Below, piece after piece: positions 8,188 to 16,832 of a DNA stretch of 64,000 bases. The stretch is from Streptomyces luteolifulvus (GTDB taxonomy: Bacteria; Actinomycetota; Actinomycetes; Streptomycetales; Streptomycetaceae), in NCBI RefSeq assembly GCF_008806595.1, contig NZ_VZRB01000003.1, forward strand, positions 124,001 to 188,000, written 5' to 3'. The translations under genes were made by a program, and so were the position numbers. Every line of letters starts with the position of its first letter. The stretch's first letter is position 1. The notes below the pieces were generated by a model that saw only the letters and a list, made by a program, of their open reading frames with translations, had not been told where the DNA came from and ran no database searches.

Positions 8188-9441
8188 TCAGGGGGTGGCG
8201 CCAAGCAGCAGGTGCCCGTGCTCGTCGAGGACGGCCCGCACCTCGGGTACGTCCTCGTAAGCCTGTAGGCGCTCGAGGACCGTGCGGGTACGGGACGCCG
8301 TCCGGTCCGACGCCAGATCCCCGGACAGCTCGATGACCCGCACCGCCTCCTCCGCGGCCTGCTCCGGCTCGTTCGCGTCCGCCAGGGCGACGGCCAGCCA
8401 CGACCGGTACAGCGCCAACTCGCGGGCGTGCGTGGCGTCGTACCGCTCGAGGACATCCGTCAACAGGGGCACGGCGCGCAGCGGACGGCGCAGCTCCGTG
8501 AACACGCGGGCGTCCATCACCTCGAGCTCTTCACGGCTGACCCAGTACGCCCACTGCGGCGCCTCCTGGCCGTCCTCGACCGTGAGCGCGTCGTGCGCCT
8601 CACCGAGTGCCCGCATGGCCGGCTGCGGGTTCCCTGCCCGCGTGTGTGCCCACGCGACCCTGTCGAAGAACAGTGCCCGCGTCTTGCCCGGCGCGTCCTC
8701 GCCGGCCTCGTCGACCGCTGCCCGGGCCAGGTCGAGGCCCTCGCCCTCCCGCCCCGTGTTCGACCACTGGTAGGCCAGCGAGCCGGCGAGGTTCGCCACC
8801 AGCGGCCCATCTCCCGCCTGCCGCGCCGCTGAGATGCCGAGCCGGTAGGCGCGCTCCGCGTCCTCGAGGTGGCCGGCATCCGACGCGATCCATCCGGCGA
8901 TCTGTGACAACTCGCCGATCTGCACGAGCAGGGCGCGGCCCACGTCGTCGCTGTACGTCGACTCGCGATGTAAGGCCACCGCGGCGGACAGCTCACGGAA
9001 CGCGGGGGCGATCAGGTCGCCGCCGGAGAGGACGTCATCAGCGAGTCGCAGGCCGTGCACCCGGCCGGCGAGACCGGTAACCGTGTCCGCCCCGATACGG
9101 CGCCCTGTGCGGGCCGTGAGCGGCGCCAGCGGGTCGCCGGGCGGCAGCAGTTGGGCGAGGGTGACAGCAGCCCCGGGGAGCTGCGCCAGGCGGTCACCGC
9201 GGGCGTAGTCGACGGCCTGCTGCAGCTGCGCCAGCGGCGTGCCCAGGGCGGCGGCGAGGAACGGCAGCCACGTATCCGGCACCCGCCCGCCCCGCTCCCA
9301 ACGGGACACCTCGTTACGGGTGATGGACGTCGTACCCGAGAGTGCGCACAGGGCCGCGGCGAGCTGGCGTTGCGACTTGCTGGTGCGGCGGCGCAGCCCG
9401 GCGAGGTACAGGCCGAACTGGCGTCTGCGGTCGTCTCTCAT
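8188..9441 (-). CDS. XRE regulator with TPR-like C-terminal domain
   Basis: A 417-residue protein, ATG at 9441. Residues 8-75 form an XRE helix-turn-helix (LRRRTSKSQRQLAAALCALS, ITRNEVSRWERGGR). From about residue 160 the chain is a run of helical pairs of TPR type. Such XRE-TPR proteins are common in Streptomyces and often sense small ligands or peptides. Leucine 157 is encoded by TTA (minus strand, 8971-8973), so full translation should need the bldA tRNA. It is divergent from the DUF6415 gene at 9594 and convergent with the gene ending at 8176. Confidence 0.8.
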   Translation of the reverse strand: MRDDRRRQFGLYLAGLRRRTSKSQRQLAAALCALSGTTSITRNEVSRWERGGRVPDTWLPFLAAALGTPLAQLQQAVDYARGDRLAQLPGAAVTLAQLLPPGDPLAPLTARTGRRIGADTVTGLAGRVHGLRLADDVLSGGDLIAPAFRELSAAVALHRESTYSDDVGRALLVQIGELSQIAGWIASDAGHLEDAERAYRLGISAARQAGDGPLVANLAGSLAYQWSNTGREGEGLDLARAAVDEAGEDAPGKTRALFFDRVAWAHTRAGNPQPAMRALGEAHDALTVEDGQEAPQWAYWVSREELEVMDARVFTELRRPLRAVPLLTDVLERYDATHARELALYRSWLAVALADANEPEQAAEEAVRVIELSGDLASDRTASRTRTVLERLQAYEDVPEVRAVLDEHGHLLLGATP

Positions 9442-9593
9442 CGGGCCCCCTTCCCGCGGACAGTGTGGCCCCCTCCTGGCCCCCCGTGTGGCTCCTTCCC
9501 CGACACGTCACCCGCGATTGCATGGCAGGGACAGCAGGACCCCGGCGACCGCTGTGAACGGCCCCGGGGCGTGGCCGACTGACTGGAGTCGAC

Positions 9594-9995
9594 ATGGCGC
9601 ACCGTACCGCCCCACCAGCCGCCGAGGCAGGGCTCGCGGAACCCCCGCCAGACATCGCCACGATGCGCGAGACCGTGAACCGTCTGCTCGACCCGGACGC
9701 CGTCCCCGAGGCTCTGCCGCCGGCCGCCGAGGAGCTCGACACGCTCACCCTCCAGCTGCAGGGGCACCTCAACGTGCTGATGCCGGAGGTCGAGCAGGCT
9801 GCGCGGCAGCTCTCGAGGCAGAGCATCCCCCGATACTGCATGCTCGCCTGCCTCGGCGAGGCCCGCGGCAAGCTGGCCGAGCAGCCCCGCGGAGGTCCGA
9901 ACGGCGCCCTCGTCCACGCGCGGCGCCTGGCCCGCGTCCTCAACGCCCTCGCCGACCATTACGAGAACCTCGGCAGCGCCCACGGCTGCCGATAG
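9594..9995 (+). CDS. DUF6415-like helical protein
   Basis: A 133-residue, mainly helical protein from ATG 9594. Residues 20-125 (MRETVNRLLDPDAVPEALPP, LDTLTLQLQGHLNVLMPEVE, ARRLARVLNALADHYE) match my recollection of DUF6415, small Streptomyces proteins found on mobile elements and near natural-product genes. No enzymatic motif. It is a single-gene unit with a hairpin 15 bases behind its stop. Confidence 0.6.
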   Translation: MAHRTAPPAAEAGLAEPPPDIATMRETVNRLLDPDAVPEALPPAAEELDTLTLQLQGHLNVLMPEVEQAARQLSRQSIPRYCMLACLGEARGKLAEQPRGGPNGALVHARRLARVLNALADHYENLGSAHGCR

Positions 9996-10010
9996 TCGCC
10001 ACACAAAACA

Positions 10011-10047
10011 CCGCAGCCCCGACGGGATCGCCGTTGCGGGGCTGCGG
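10011..10047 (+). terminator. Hairpin terminator after DUF6415 gene
   Basis: An 11-bp perfect stem (10011-10021 with 10037-10047) around a 15-base loop, 15 bases beyond the stop at 9995. Confidence 0.7.
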
Positions 10048-10098
10048 ATAGTTCGGAGCATTAGAGTGGGGTCGCCACCCAGGTGCCAAGCGGAACAA

Positions 10099-10272
10099 CT
10101 AAGCGAGGCGCCAAACGATGTAGCCCATGATCAGGAGACTCGCCAAAGCACCGATGATCAGGGCACATGTCAGAAGGATGGCGATCAGGCGGGCGGTCGG
10201 GCCGTTCTCACCGAGAGCGTGCCTGACCGTTCGCCACCACTCCCGAATCGCGACGTTAATCCATTCGAACAA
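10099..10272 (-). CDS. Small single-span membrane protein downstream of tape measure block
   Basis: I place the start at TTG 10272 because AAGGAGG lies directly upstream with four-base spacing. This gives a 57-residue protein beginning with an amphipathic segment (FEWINVAIREWWRTVRHAL) and ending in one long hydrophobic helix (about residues 27-54). It could be holin-like or a small adaptor. It is the last minus-strand gene of the tape measure region, separated from it by a hairpin at 10551. No family recognised. Confidence 0.5.
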   Translation of the reverse strand: MFEWINVAIREWWRTVRHALGENGPTARLIAILLTCALIIGALASLLIMGYIVWRLA

Positions 10273-10586
10273 ATTGCCTCCTTGTAAGACCTGTCGACAA
10301 CCCGCGGGCATGCCAAAGAAGGCCTCTATCCGCCCTGGGGAAGTTCGGTCGGAGTCCGATTGCTTCGACCGCTGCAAGGACACTAGTCGACCGCGGAAAA
10401 TCCCCCCACAAGCGAGGGCCTCAGAATCAAGAGAAAGACCACCCTTGCGAATGAGGTTGTCCCGTCACCTGGCAACAAATGTGCAGGTCAGGAGAACCAC
10501 ATGTGCGGCGGAGCCCGCGTCGTAGCTTCACCCTTTTAGCCCAACGGCAACCCCCGGAACAACGGTTCCGGGGGTGGTCTCGCGCA
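10273..10586. other. Intergenic stretch without a recognised gene
   Basis: About 310 bases between the small membrane gene and the minus-strand gene ending at 10587. Beyond the ribosome site at 10273-10283 and the hairpin at 10551-10574, I see no coding pattern. A promoter for the small membrane gene is likely here but no clear -35/-10 pair stands out. Confidence 0.5.
10551..10574. terminator. Hairpin terminator at end of tape measure operon
   Basis: A perfect 10-bp stem (CCCCCGGAAC at 10551-10560 with 10565-10574) and a four-base loop, 13 bases beyond the stop of the minus-strand gene ending at 10587. Confidence 0.7.
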
Positions 10587-11123
10587 CTAGTGGGACGCCC
10601 CGAGCCGAGGCGGCCAGCCGGGGACGGGGATCTCCTCGCTGAGGAAGTTCAGGACGCGCCAGCCCGCGGCCTGGTCATAGCGCATGAGCAGCTGCAGGAA
10701 CGGCGAGTCTGCCGCCGCGATGTCGCCCTCGGCCGGCTTCGGCATCATGTACAGCATCTCGAGGTCGAGGCCGGCCACGATGTGCCGCGCCGTTGCCCAC
10801 CACTCGTGCACGCCAGGCTTCCACTCCAGCAGCGCGCGCACCTGCAGGTCCTCGAACACGGACCACAGCGAATGCTGCGGCTCCTCCTCGGTGAACGCCT
10901 CGACGACCTCGTCCGGTTCGAAGCCCAGCTCTCGCGCACGACCGCGCTGGTCGTGCAGCCAGCCCTGCGCCCAGCATCGGCGCAGCACCGGGTCGACGTG
11001 CGGCCAGGCAGCCGTCATGCTGCGGTCCCTCCAGATGGCGGACGTGAACGCGAAGCCTGCGTTGCAGAGCACCGAGTGCATGGCGTCCTCGAGCTGCTGC
11101 GGGGTGAGGTCGCCGAGGTTCAC
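10587..11123 (-). CDS. Hypothetical protein coupled to the tape measure gene
   Basis: A 178-residue soluble protein from GTG 11123, which overlaps the tape measure stop (GTGA). It is rich in Trp and acidic residues (FTEEEPQHSLWSVFEDLQVR, EWKPGVHEWWATARHIVAGL). It carries no signal peptide or metal motif. In tailed phages the gene after the tape measure usually encodes a distal tail protein, which is much longer and beta-rich; this one does not look like that. Coupling suggests it works with the tape measure product. Confidence 0.6.
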   Translation of the reverse strand: MNLGDLTPQQLEDAMHSVLCNAGFAFTSAIWRDRSMTAAWPHVDPVLRRCWAQGWLHDQRGRARELGFEPDEVVEAFTEEEPQHSLWSVFEDLQVRALLEWKPGVHEWWATARHIVAGLDLEMLYMMPKPAEGDIAAADSPFLQLLMRYDQAAGWRVLNFLSEEIPVPGWPPRLGASH

Positions 11124-14100
11124 CGGGCGCGCTCCTTGTTCCACTTGCGGAGGGCTTCGTTCATGTAGCCGGGCATGGAGTTCGCCAGCCGCTGCAGCGC
11201 CTGCCTGTTGGTCAGGTCGAGCGTGCCGTCGATGTTCACCTCAAGGCGCTCGATCGTCACCGCACCACCCCTGCCGCCGCGCACCAGCTCCTCGAAGAGG
11301 GCGTTCTGCGCGGGCGTGAGGATCCGTTCAGGCTCGCGCGTCTTGTTGATCGCCAGGGTTGCGCCCTTGGCGAGCAGGCCGCCAGCGTCGTACTTCGTGG
11401 CCGGCGCGTAGCCCCAACGCGAAGTGAAGAGGGAGTCGTTGTAGCCGCGGGCTCCCCGCCCGATGATGACGCCGTCCCCGCCCCGGCTCTCCACATTCAC
11501 TCCGCCGATGGTGCCCGCCGTGTGGCCGACCCCGGCGTTCGTGATGCCGATCATGTAAGGAGAATTCAGGTTCCGCACCCACCCGGACGGGCCAGATGTT
11601 CCGCTGAACGCGCCCGTGGCCCAACGGCGGTGCGGGCTCTCCCCGCGAATTACCGACTCAATCGCCGAGACCAGACCACTGCAGTCCCAGCTGGGATTGC
11701 CGTTACCGCCCCACTGATACGGCTTGCCATTCTGGGTTTTCGCCCAGGAGAGCCCCCGCTGTACCGCCGGCCCGCCTACAGCCTTCTTGTCCTCATTCCC
11801 GAACCAGCCGAGCATGCCGTCAACGGCCTTGTTCGCCAGGCCGCGCATGAGATTGCCGATGCCGCTCTGAGGGATGCGGTTGATGAGGGGCCTCACCAGC
11901 GCGCTCAGCGCCTTCCGCGCCGCCGACTTGAGGCCGCCCACGACGACATCCTTGGCCCACGACGCAATGGATCCCACGGTGCCGCCGATCGCGTCCGTCA
12001 CCGTGCCGATGATGCCGCCGTCCGCAAATCCCGGTACGGGCTGGCGGCGCTTGCGCTCCTGCGTGCTGGTCGGGTTGCCGCCCGTGCCCGTCGGCCGGTC
12101 CTTCCCGAGCATCGCGTCGATAGCGCGGTATCCGCCGAGTCGGTCGACCTCGGTGTTCGACAGGACCCGCTCACCCGGGGCGAGCATGGCGGGCACGCTG
12201 TCACGGTTGCTGCGCTGCCCCGGAACGACACCGCCCGTACTGAAGCCGAGCGAGATCGTCGGCAGCGTGATACTCGAACTGATCTTGCCCGCAATCGAGT
12301 TCCACATCCTGCGGATGCCGTTGTTGTAGACCGTCCCCACAACGAACTTCACAGGGCTAGCGATCTTCGACTTGACGCCGTTCCAGATCGTTCCGAGCGA
12401 ATCCCGCAAGGTGGAAAAGGCCAGCTTCATCGCTGCCTTGAAGTCGCTGATCTTCGAGCGGATCGTCGTGAATATCGAGCTGATCTTGTCGCGGGCGCCG
12501 TTCCACAGACCGTTCCACGTGCCGCTGATGGCCGTGCGCAGGCCGGAGACGCTGTCACGAACCCACTTCCAGGCTCCCGACACCGCCGACTTCAGCCCGG
12601 ACCAGAAGGAATCCCAGCGCGCCCGGATACTTCCCCACAGGTTCTTCCACGTGTCGACGAGCCAACTCTTCAGCCCAGTAAAGATCTCCTTGGTCTTCGT
12701 CCACAGGCTGGTGAACCAGCCGATGATGCCGCGCACCAGATCCGGAATGATGCTGTGCCCGACGAGCTTGTCGTACAGCCACTGGAACGGCTCAACGATG
12801 TACTCCTTGATCCAGTCCAGCGTGGCCGAGAAGGCCGTCTTCACGGCATCCCAGACGCCCGTGACGATGTCCCGGAACGTCTCCGACTCATGCCAGGCGT
12901 AGGCGAAGGCGCCAGCCAGCCCGATGACCGCAAGCGCGATCCATGTGAACGGGCTGGCCGCCATGACCGTGGACAGGATCGCCTGCGCCGTCGCCACCGC
13001 GGCCGTGCCCAGCGCCCACAGCTTCATGCCGGCGGCGATGCTCAGCACTGCAGTAGCCAGGGCGCCGAAGATCGTCGAGTGTTCGCCGACGAACTGGAAG
13101 AACGACGTGAGCGGGCCCTTCACGTTCTCGGCGATCGACGCGATGGCGTCGGCGAACGGCGCGAGGATCGGCAACAGGCCAGCGAGGGCCGCGCCGACAA
13201 CACTTGTCACCAACGAAGCGATCTCGTGGAACGCGCGAAAGATCCGCCGCAGGCTGTCCTGCATCTCCGGCAAGCCGGTAACCCGGCGGAGCTCCTTGAA
13301 AGCGTCGCCGAGCGTCGTCAGGGCGTCAGCACCGCCGGCCGACGCCGCACCGAAGATGTTCTTCAACGTGCCGAACGCGTCCGCGAGGAGCCGGCCGAAC
13401 CGCTTGGCCATGTCGATGCCATGGTCGATGGCTTCTTGCAGCCGGCCCGATTCGAAAGCGTCCGTCAGCTTCTGGGAGATCCGGTCCGCCGAGCCGGCCA
13501 TAGCCTTAGTGATCCGCTCGAATGCCGGCGCGGCAGCAATCGACAGTTGCACGAACGCCTGCCCCAACTGCCCGGGGATCTTCTCCAGCGGCTTCATGCC
13601 GTTGGTGAAACCGTCGAACATGCGCTTCAGCAGGCCCTGGTCGGCAAGGCGGGTGAAGGTGTCCATCAGGTTGCGGGCCATGCCGTTCAGCACGTCCGCC
13701 ATACCGCCGAGCCCCGACCGCAGGGCGGGAAGCGCTGCGCTCGCCATACGGCTGACGGAGTCGCCGAGCCCGCGGAACAGCCGGTCCTGCACCTCCATAC
13801 GCAGGTCGGAGAATGCGGGCCCGAGGCGGCGAATGGAGTTGACGAACTCGCGGGCGTTCGGGCTGAGCTTCGCCATGGCCTCGGCGAACTTGTCGGTCTG
13901 CGCCGCGCCCTGAGCCTGCGCCGTGTTCACAGACCGCTGCGCGTCCGCCAACGACTCCTGAGCCGCGCGCACCTGCCGGGCCGCCGCAACCTGGGCGTCG
14001 GCCACACCCTGCTGTGCCTCGGCCAGGCGCTCCTGAGCGTCGCGCACGGACTCGGCGCCATCCTTGGCCACCTTCGCCGCCTCGGCCTGCGCGTCCCGCA

Positions 14101-15466
14101 CATCGCGGGTGCGGTCACTGACGTTGCGCTGCGAGTCGGCCACCTTGTCCTGAGCGGCCTGCACCGTCTCGGAACCCTGCACGCCGGCCTCGTTCGCGGC
14201 GGCCGTCTCCTCCCGCAGCCTGGCCGTCTCGGTCTGCTGCTCCTTCAACCGCTGGTTGGCGCGGTCATAGCCGAGCTGCGCCTGCTCCAGCTCCTCCGCG
14301 GTCGCCGCGGAACCCTTCGCCTTGACCGCGGCGAGGTTCTCCTCGGCGTCCCTCAGGTCGAGGACGGCCTGCCGCTGGTCGAGCTCGGCGTCCGCGAGCC
14401 GGTTGTTGAGGTCTTCGAGCTCCTCGGCGGCTTTCTTGCGGGCCTCGGTGAGGTCTTCCTGCGCCTTGCGGGCGTCCTTCTGCGCTTCTGCCAGGGCGCG
14501 TTCGGCGTCAGCGACGCGCTGCAGGGCTGCCTTACGGTCGGCGGCTGCCTGTACCTCGGCGTCGCGGACGTCCTCGACCGCGTCCTTCACTCGCTTCTGG
14601 GCGTCGACGATCTGCCGGGCAGCGTCCGCCTCCGCCTCCTTGAGGGCACGTGCGGCACGGGCGACGTTGAGGTGCGCTGCCTCGAGGGCGCGGCCGGCCG
14701 CAGCAGTTGAGGCGGCGCCCTTGGTGCCGCTGGAGAATGCGGCCTGGAACGCGTTGCCGATGCCGTGCAAGCCGACGGCGAGGGTGGCGCCCATGGTGAC
14801 GAGCGAGCCGAGCGCGGGCACGGCAACGGCCGCAGCAGGGCCCATCTGCGCGATCGATGAGGCGAGCGAGGCGACCGTGGGCAGTGCCGAGAGGGCCATC
14901 GCGGCGAGGCCGGCAAGGCGAGTCGACAGGAGGCCAACGGACGCCGCACCAGCGCCGGCACCGTCCACGCGGACGTTGACCGTGCGCGTCCGTGTGAGAG
15001 CGGCCAGCCGCGCCGCCGCTGCCGCAGTATCGACGTCGGCGACAACTCGGACCTGCCGTCGGCGGGTGAGGTTGGCGAGCTCGTCTGCCGCAACGCGGGT
15101 GTCGACGTCGACGCCGAGCCGTACACGACGGCGCTGGGTGAGATTCCGCAGCTCCTCCGCCGCCACCCTGGTGTCCACGGTGGCGCGGATGTTCACGACC
15201 CGGTCGGCGGTCAGCCGGTCCAGCTGCTGAGAGACGCGCCGCGCCGCGCTCGCCGAAAGGTCAGCGTCGATGACCGCCTTCAGAACGGTGCGGGCGTGCT
15301 GGTCGGCGAACTGCCGCAGCTTCGCCAGGGCTGCACTGTCGTCGAGTTCGAGGGTGATGCCGACCTTGTTCTTCTTGGCCCGCAGGCGCTGCATGGCGCG
15401 GTCGTAACCGCTCTCATCCGCCGTGACCTCGACGAACCCCTCCGCGATGCGAAATGAGCCGGCCAC
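11120..15466 (-). CDS. Phage tail tape measure protein with NlpC/P60-like C-terminus
   Basis: A 1,448-residue protein from GTG 15466, directly after the TAG of the XRE gene. Residues 35-166 hold about five tandem 25-residue repeats (for example VDTRVAADELANLTRRRQVR). Residues 260-560 are a long Ala/Glu/Arg coiled coil, followed by the tape-measure-typical segment FVNSIRRLGPAFSDLRMEVQ. Hydrophobic helices lie near 770-880 and repeated WxxxxxxI-type helices near 900-1080. The C-terminal part has WDCSGLVSAIES with a later GHTAG, fitting an NlpC/P60-type cysteine peptidase. In phages the tape measure sets tail length and opens the cell wall. No other tail gene is visible in this window. Confidence 0.88.
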   Translation of the reverse strand: MAGSFRIAEGFVEVTADESGYDRAMQRLRAKKNKVGITLELDDSAALAKLRQFADQHARTVLKAVIDADLSASAARRVSQQLDRLTADRVVNIRATVDTRVAAEELRNLTQRRRVRLGVDVDTRVAADELANLTRRRQVRVVADVDTAAAAARLAALTRTRTVNVRVDGAGAGAASVGLLSTRLAGLAAMALSALPTVASLASSIAQMGPAAAVAVPALGSLVTMGATLAVGLHGIGNAFQAAFSSGTKGAASTAAAGRALEAAHLNVARAARALKEAEADAARQIVDAQKRVKDAVEDVRDAEVQAAADRKAALQRVADAERALAEAQKDARKAQEDLTEARKKAAEELEDLNNRLADAELDQRQAVLDLRDAEENLAAVKAKGSAATAEELEQAQLGYDRANQRLKEQQTETARLREETAAANEAGVQGSETVQAAQDKVADSQRNVSDRTRDVRDAQAEAAKVAKDGAESVRDAQERLAEAQQGVADAQVAAARQVRAAQESLADAQRSVNTAQAQGAAQTDKFAEAMAKLSPNAREFVNSIRRLGPAFSDLRMEVQDRLFRGLGDSVSRMASAALPALRSGLGGMADVLNGMARNLMDTFTRLADQGLLKRMFDGFTNGMKPLEKIPGQLGQAFVQLSIAAAPAFERITKAMAGSADRISQKLTDAFESGRLQEAIDHGIDMAKRFGRLLADAFGTLKNIFGAASAGGADALTTLGDAFKELRRVTGLPEMQDSLRRIFRAFHEIASLVTSVVGAALAGLLPILAPFADAIASIAENVKGPLTSFFQFVGEHSTIFGALATAVLSIAAGMKLWALGTAAVATAQAILSTVMAASPFTWIALAVIGLAGAFAYAWHESETFRDIVTGVWDAVKTAFSATLDWIKEYIVEPFQWLYDKLVGHSIIPDLVRGIIGWFTSLWTKTKEIFTGLKSWLVDTWKNLWGSIRARWDSFWSGLKSAVSGAWKWVRDSVSGLRTAISGTWNGLWNGARDKISSIFTTIRSKISDFKAAMKLAFSTLRDSLGTIWNGVKSKIASPVKFVVGTVYNNGIRRMWNSIAGKISSSITLPTISLGFSTGGVVPGQRSNRDSVPAMLAPGERVLSNTEVDRLGGYRAIDAMLGKDRPTGTGGNPTSTQERKRRQPVPGFADGGIIGTVTDAIGGTVGSIASWAKDVVVGGLKSAARKALSALVRPLINRIPQSGIGNLMRGLANKAVDGMLGWFGNEDKKAVGGPAVQRGLSWAKTQNGKPYQWGGNGNPSWDCSGLVSAIESVIRGESPHRRWATGAFSGTSGPSGWVRNLNSPYMIGITNAGVGHTAGTIGGVNVESRGGDGVIIGRGARGYNDSLFTSRWGYAPATKYDAGGLLAKGATLAINKTREPERILTPAQNALFEELVRGGRGGAVTIERLEVNIDGTLDLTNRQALQRLANSMPGYMNEALRKWNKERAR

Positions 15467-15691
15467 CTACGCCACCGCCTTCTCGGGGGTGCGCGTGAGC
15501 AGCTGCTCGACGTGAAGGTCGAGGGCGTCGGCCAGGCCGGCGGCGATGTCGACGGACGGCCGGATGCGGCCAGTCTCGTAACTCCACACCGTCCACTCCG
15601 TGCGGCCGATCGCGGCGGCAAGTTGGGCGGCGGGGATTCCGGCAAGGCGTCGCGCGTCACGCAGCGCGGCACCGTCAAAGGCGCGGGCCAT
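15467..15691 (-). CDS. Small XRE regulator abutting the tape measure gene
   Basis: A 74-residue protein that is just one XRE helix-turn-helix domain (LRDARRLAGIPAAQLAAAIG, TVWSYETGRIRPSVDIAAGL). Its TAG stop is followed without any gap by the GTG of the tape measure gene, so both are translated from one message. It faces a second XRE gene at 15925 across a repeat-rich intergenic region. It probably controls this operon and perhaps its divergent neighbour. Confidence 0.8.
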   Translation of the reverse strand: MARAFDGAALRDARRLAGIPAAQLAAAIGRTEWTVWSYETGRIRPSVDIAAGLADALDLHVEQLLTRTPEKAVA

Positions 15692-15741
15692 GAGGGCTCC
15701 AGACGAGCGCGTGGGAAAGGTGCTGGCCCTACCTGGGCGAA

Positions 15742-15857
15742 CTGTGAGCGACCTGCTCCGTACCTGTGAGCGACCTGCTCCCTGCCCTCGGCGCGCCCAT
15801 CACGGACGCCTGCGGTCCCATCACGGTCACCGCGGCCTACTTGAGTGTAACTCCAGT
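15742..15857. promoter_or_regulatory. Tandem repeats and palindrome between divergent XRE genes
   Basis: Three kinds of site lie in 116 bases. CTGTGAGCGACCTGCTCC occurs twice (15742-15759 and 15764-15781, 22 bases apart). CCCATCACGG occurs twice (15796-15805 and 15817-15826, 21 bases apart). ACTTGAGT-gta-ACTCCAGT (15839-15857) is a near-perfect palindrome next to a TACGAT box (15862-15867). Spacings of about two helical turns suggest cooperative binding by the flanking regulators. Confidence 0.65.
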
Positions 15858-15924
15858 GTCCTACGATTCACAGGCTATGAGGGCTCGCTACCTTTGATTC
15901 ATCGATCGATAAGGGGTTCTCGGC

Positions 15925-16287
15925 ATGGCGTCGACGACTTCCCCGCGCTGGAGCCCACTGCCGGACGGCTTCGGCGACCTGCTCCGCCGGGCCCGACTCC
16001 GTGCCGGCCTGTCACGGGACCGCCTGGCCGCAGTCACCCAGACATCGAAGGGCCTCGTGCAGGCGCTCGAAGAAGGGATGCGGCCCCCATCCGCGACGAT
16101 GGCCGCCCGCCTCACCGAGGCCCTCGCCCTCGACGACTGGGATGCGGCAGTCATTCACGCGGCGGCCGTCGACGACGCGGCCCTGCGCACCCGCCGCGGC
16201 ATTCGACACACCCGCCCGCGGCGCCCCCGAACCCCCTCCCCCACGCGTGCCATCACAGTGCCAACAGCACCAGAAATGCGCAGGTGA
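15925..16287 (+). CDS. XRE-family regulator
   Basis: A 120-residue protein from ATG 15925. Residues 15-70 form an XRE helix-turn-helix (LLRRARLRAGLSRDRLAAVT, GLVQALEEGMRPPSATMAAR). The C-terminal 45 residues are Arg/Pro-rich and probably disordered. It is divergent from the small XRE gene at 15691, with a set of repeats between them: a typical two-repressor switch layout. Confidence 0.8.
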   Translation: MASTTSPRWSPLPDGFGDLLRRARLRAGLSRDRLAAVTQTSKGLVQALEEGMRPPSATMAARLTEALALDDWDAAVIHAAAVDDAALRTRRGIRHTRPRRPRTPSPTRAITVPTAPEMRR

Positions 16288-16372
16288 GAGGTAGGCAATC
16301 GCATCCTCTATGCGGTTAGACCCCTGCCGAGTGGCGCCCTCGGGTGGGGCGAGGAACGCTGGAGATGTGGAC

Positions 16373-16777
16373 ATGTACACCACCGACAGGCTTCCCACCG
16401 ATGACGATCGCCCCGTCGTCTCCGCCTTTCTCGTCTGGGCCTGCGGCGAAGACCTTGAGAAGACCCTGAAGGACCTCGAGGGCAAGGCAAAACGGGGTGG
16501 GGGCACGGCGGTCATTGGGCTTCGAATCACAGCCGTGGATGGGACGTACTACGTCCCGGGCGAGCCATTTATCGGCGGCGGAACAACCCAGAGGGGCGTG
16601 GGTTCTCGGGGATACACGGCCGGCGGGACGAACTGGACGGTGTACGGGACCGCAGTCCGCCGCGAGGGCGAGAAGGATCCCCGCGAAATCGAGATCCGCA
16701 TTGGGACAGGGATCGATGCAAGGAGCATGGAGTTGAGGTACGTGGAGGAGCTCGTGAGACGTCGACGCCGAACATGA
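16373..16777 (+). CDS. Hypothetical protein with Gly/Thr-rich centre
   Basis: A 134-residue protein. I choose ATG 16373 because GGAG lies eight bases upstream. The N-terminus is acidic (MYTTDRLPTDDDRPVVSAFL). The middle (FIGGGTTQRGVGSRGYTAGG) is Gly-rich and followed by beta-type strands (NWTVYGTAVRR, REIEIRIGTGI). No family recognised. It follows the XRE gene on the same strand after 85 bases and ends at a hairpin shared with the convergent gene. Confidence 0.55.
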   Translation: MYTTDRLPTDDDRPVVSAFLVWACGEDLEKTLKDLEGKAKRGGGTAVIGLRITAVDGTYYVPGEPFIGGGTTQRGVGSRGYTAGGTNWTVYGTAVRREGEKDPREIEIRIGTGIDARSMELRYVEELVRRRRRT

Positions 16778-16779
16778 GT

Positions 16780-16813
16780 GCGCCCGGTCACCGTGGGGGA
16801 AGCGGCCGGGCGC
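16780..16813. terminator. Bidirectional hairpin between convergent genes
   Basis: An 8-bp stem (GCGCCCGG at 16780-16787 with 16806-16813) between the plus gene ending at 16777 and the minus gene ending at 16833. Confidence 0.6.
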
Positions 16814-16832
16814 AATTCGTCGGGCGGTGAAT

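Noticed and set aside
11522..14710. Long plus-strand open frame (over 1,000 codons) opposite the tape measure gene
   Set aside because: It is an antisense shadow caused by GC-rich third positions; it reads as Arg/Pro/Ala-rich sequence without domains, while the minus-strand tape measure frame has clear domain structure.
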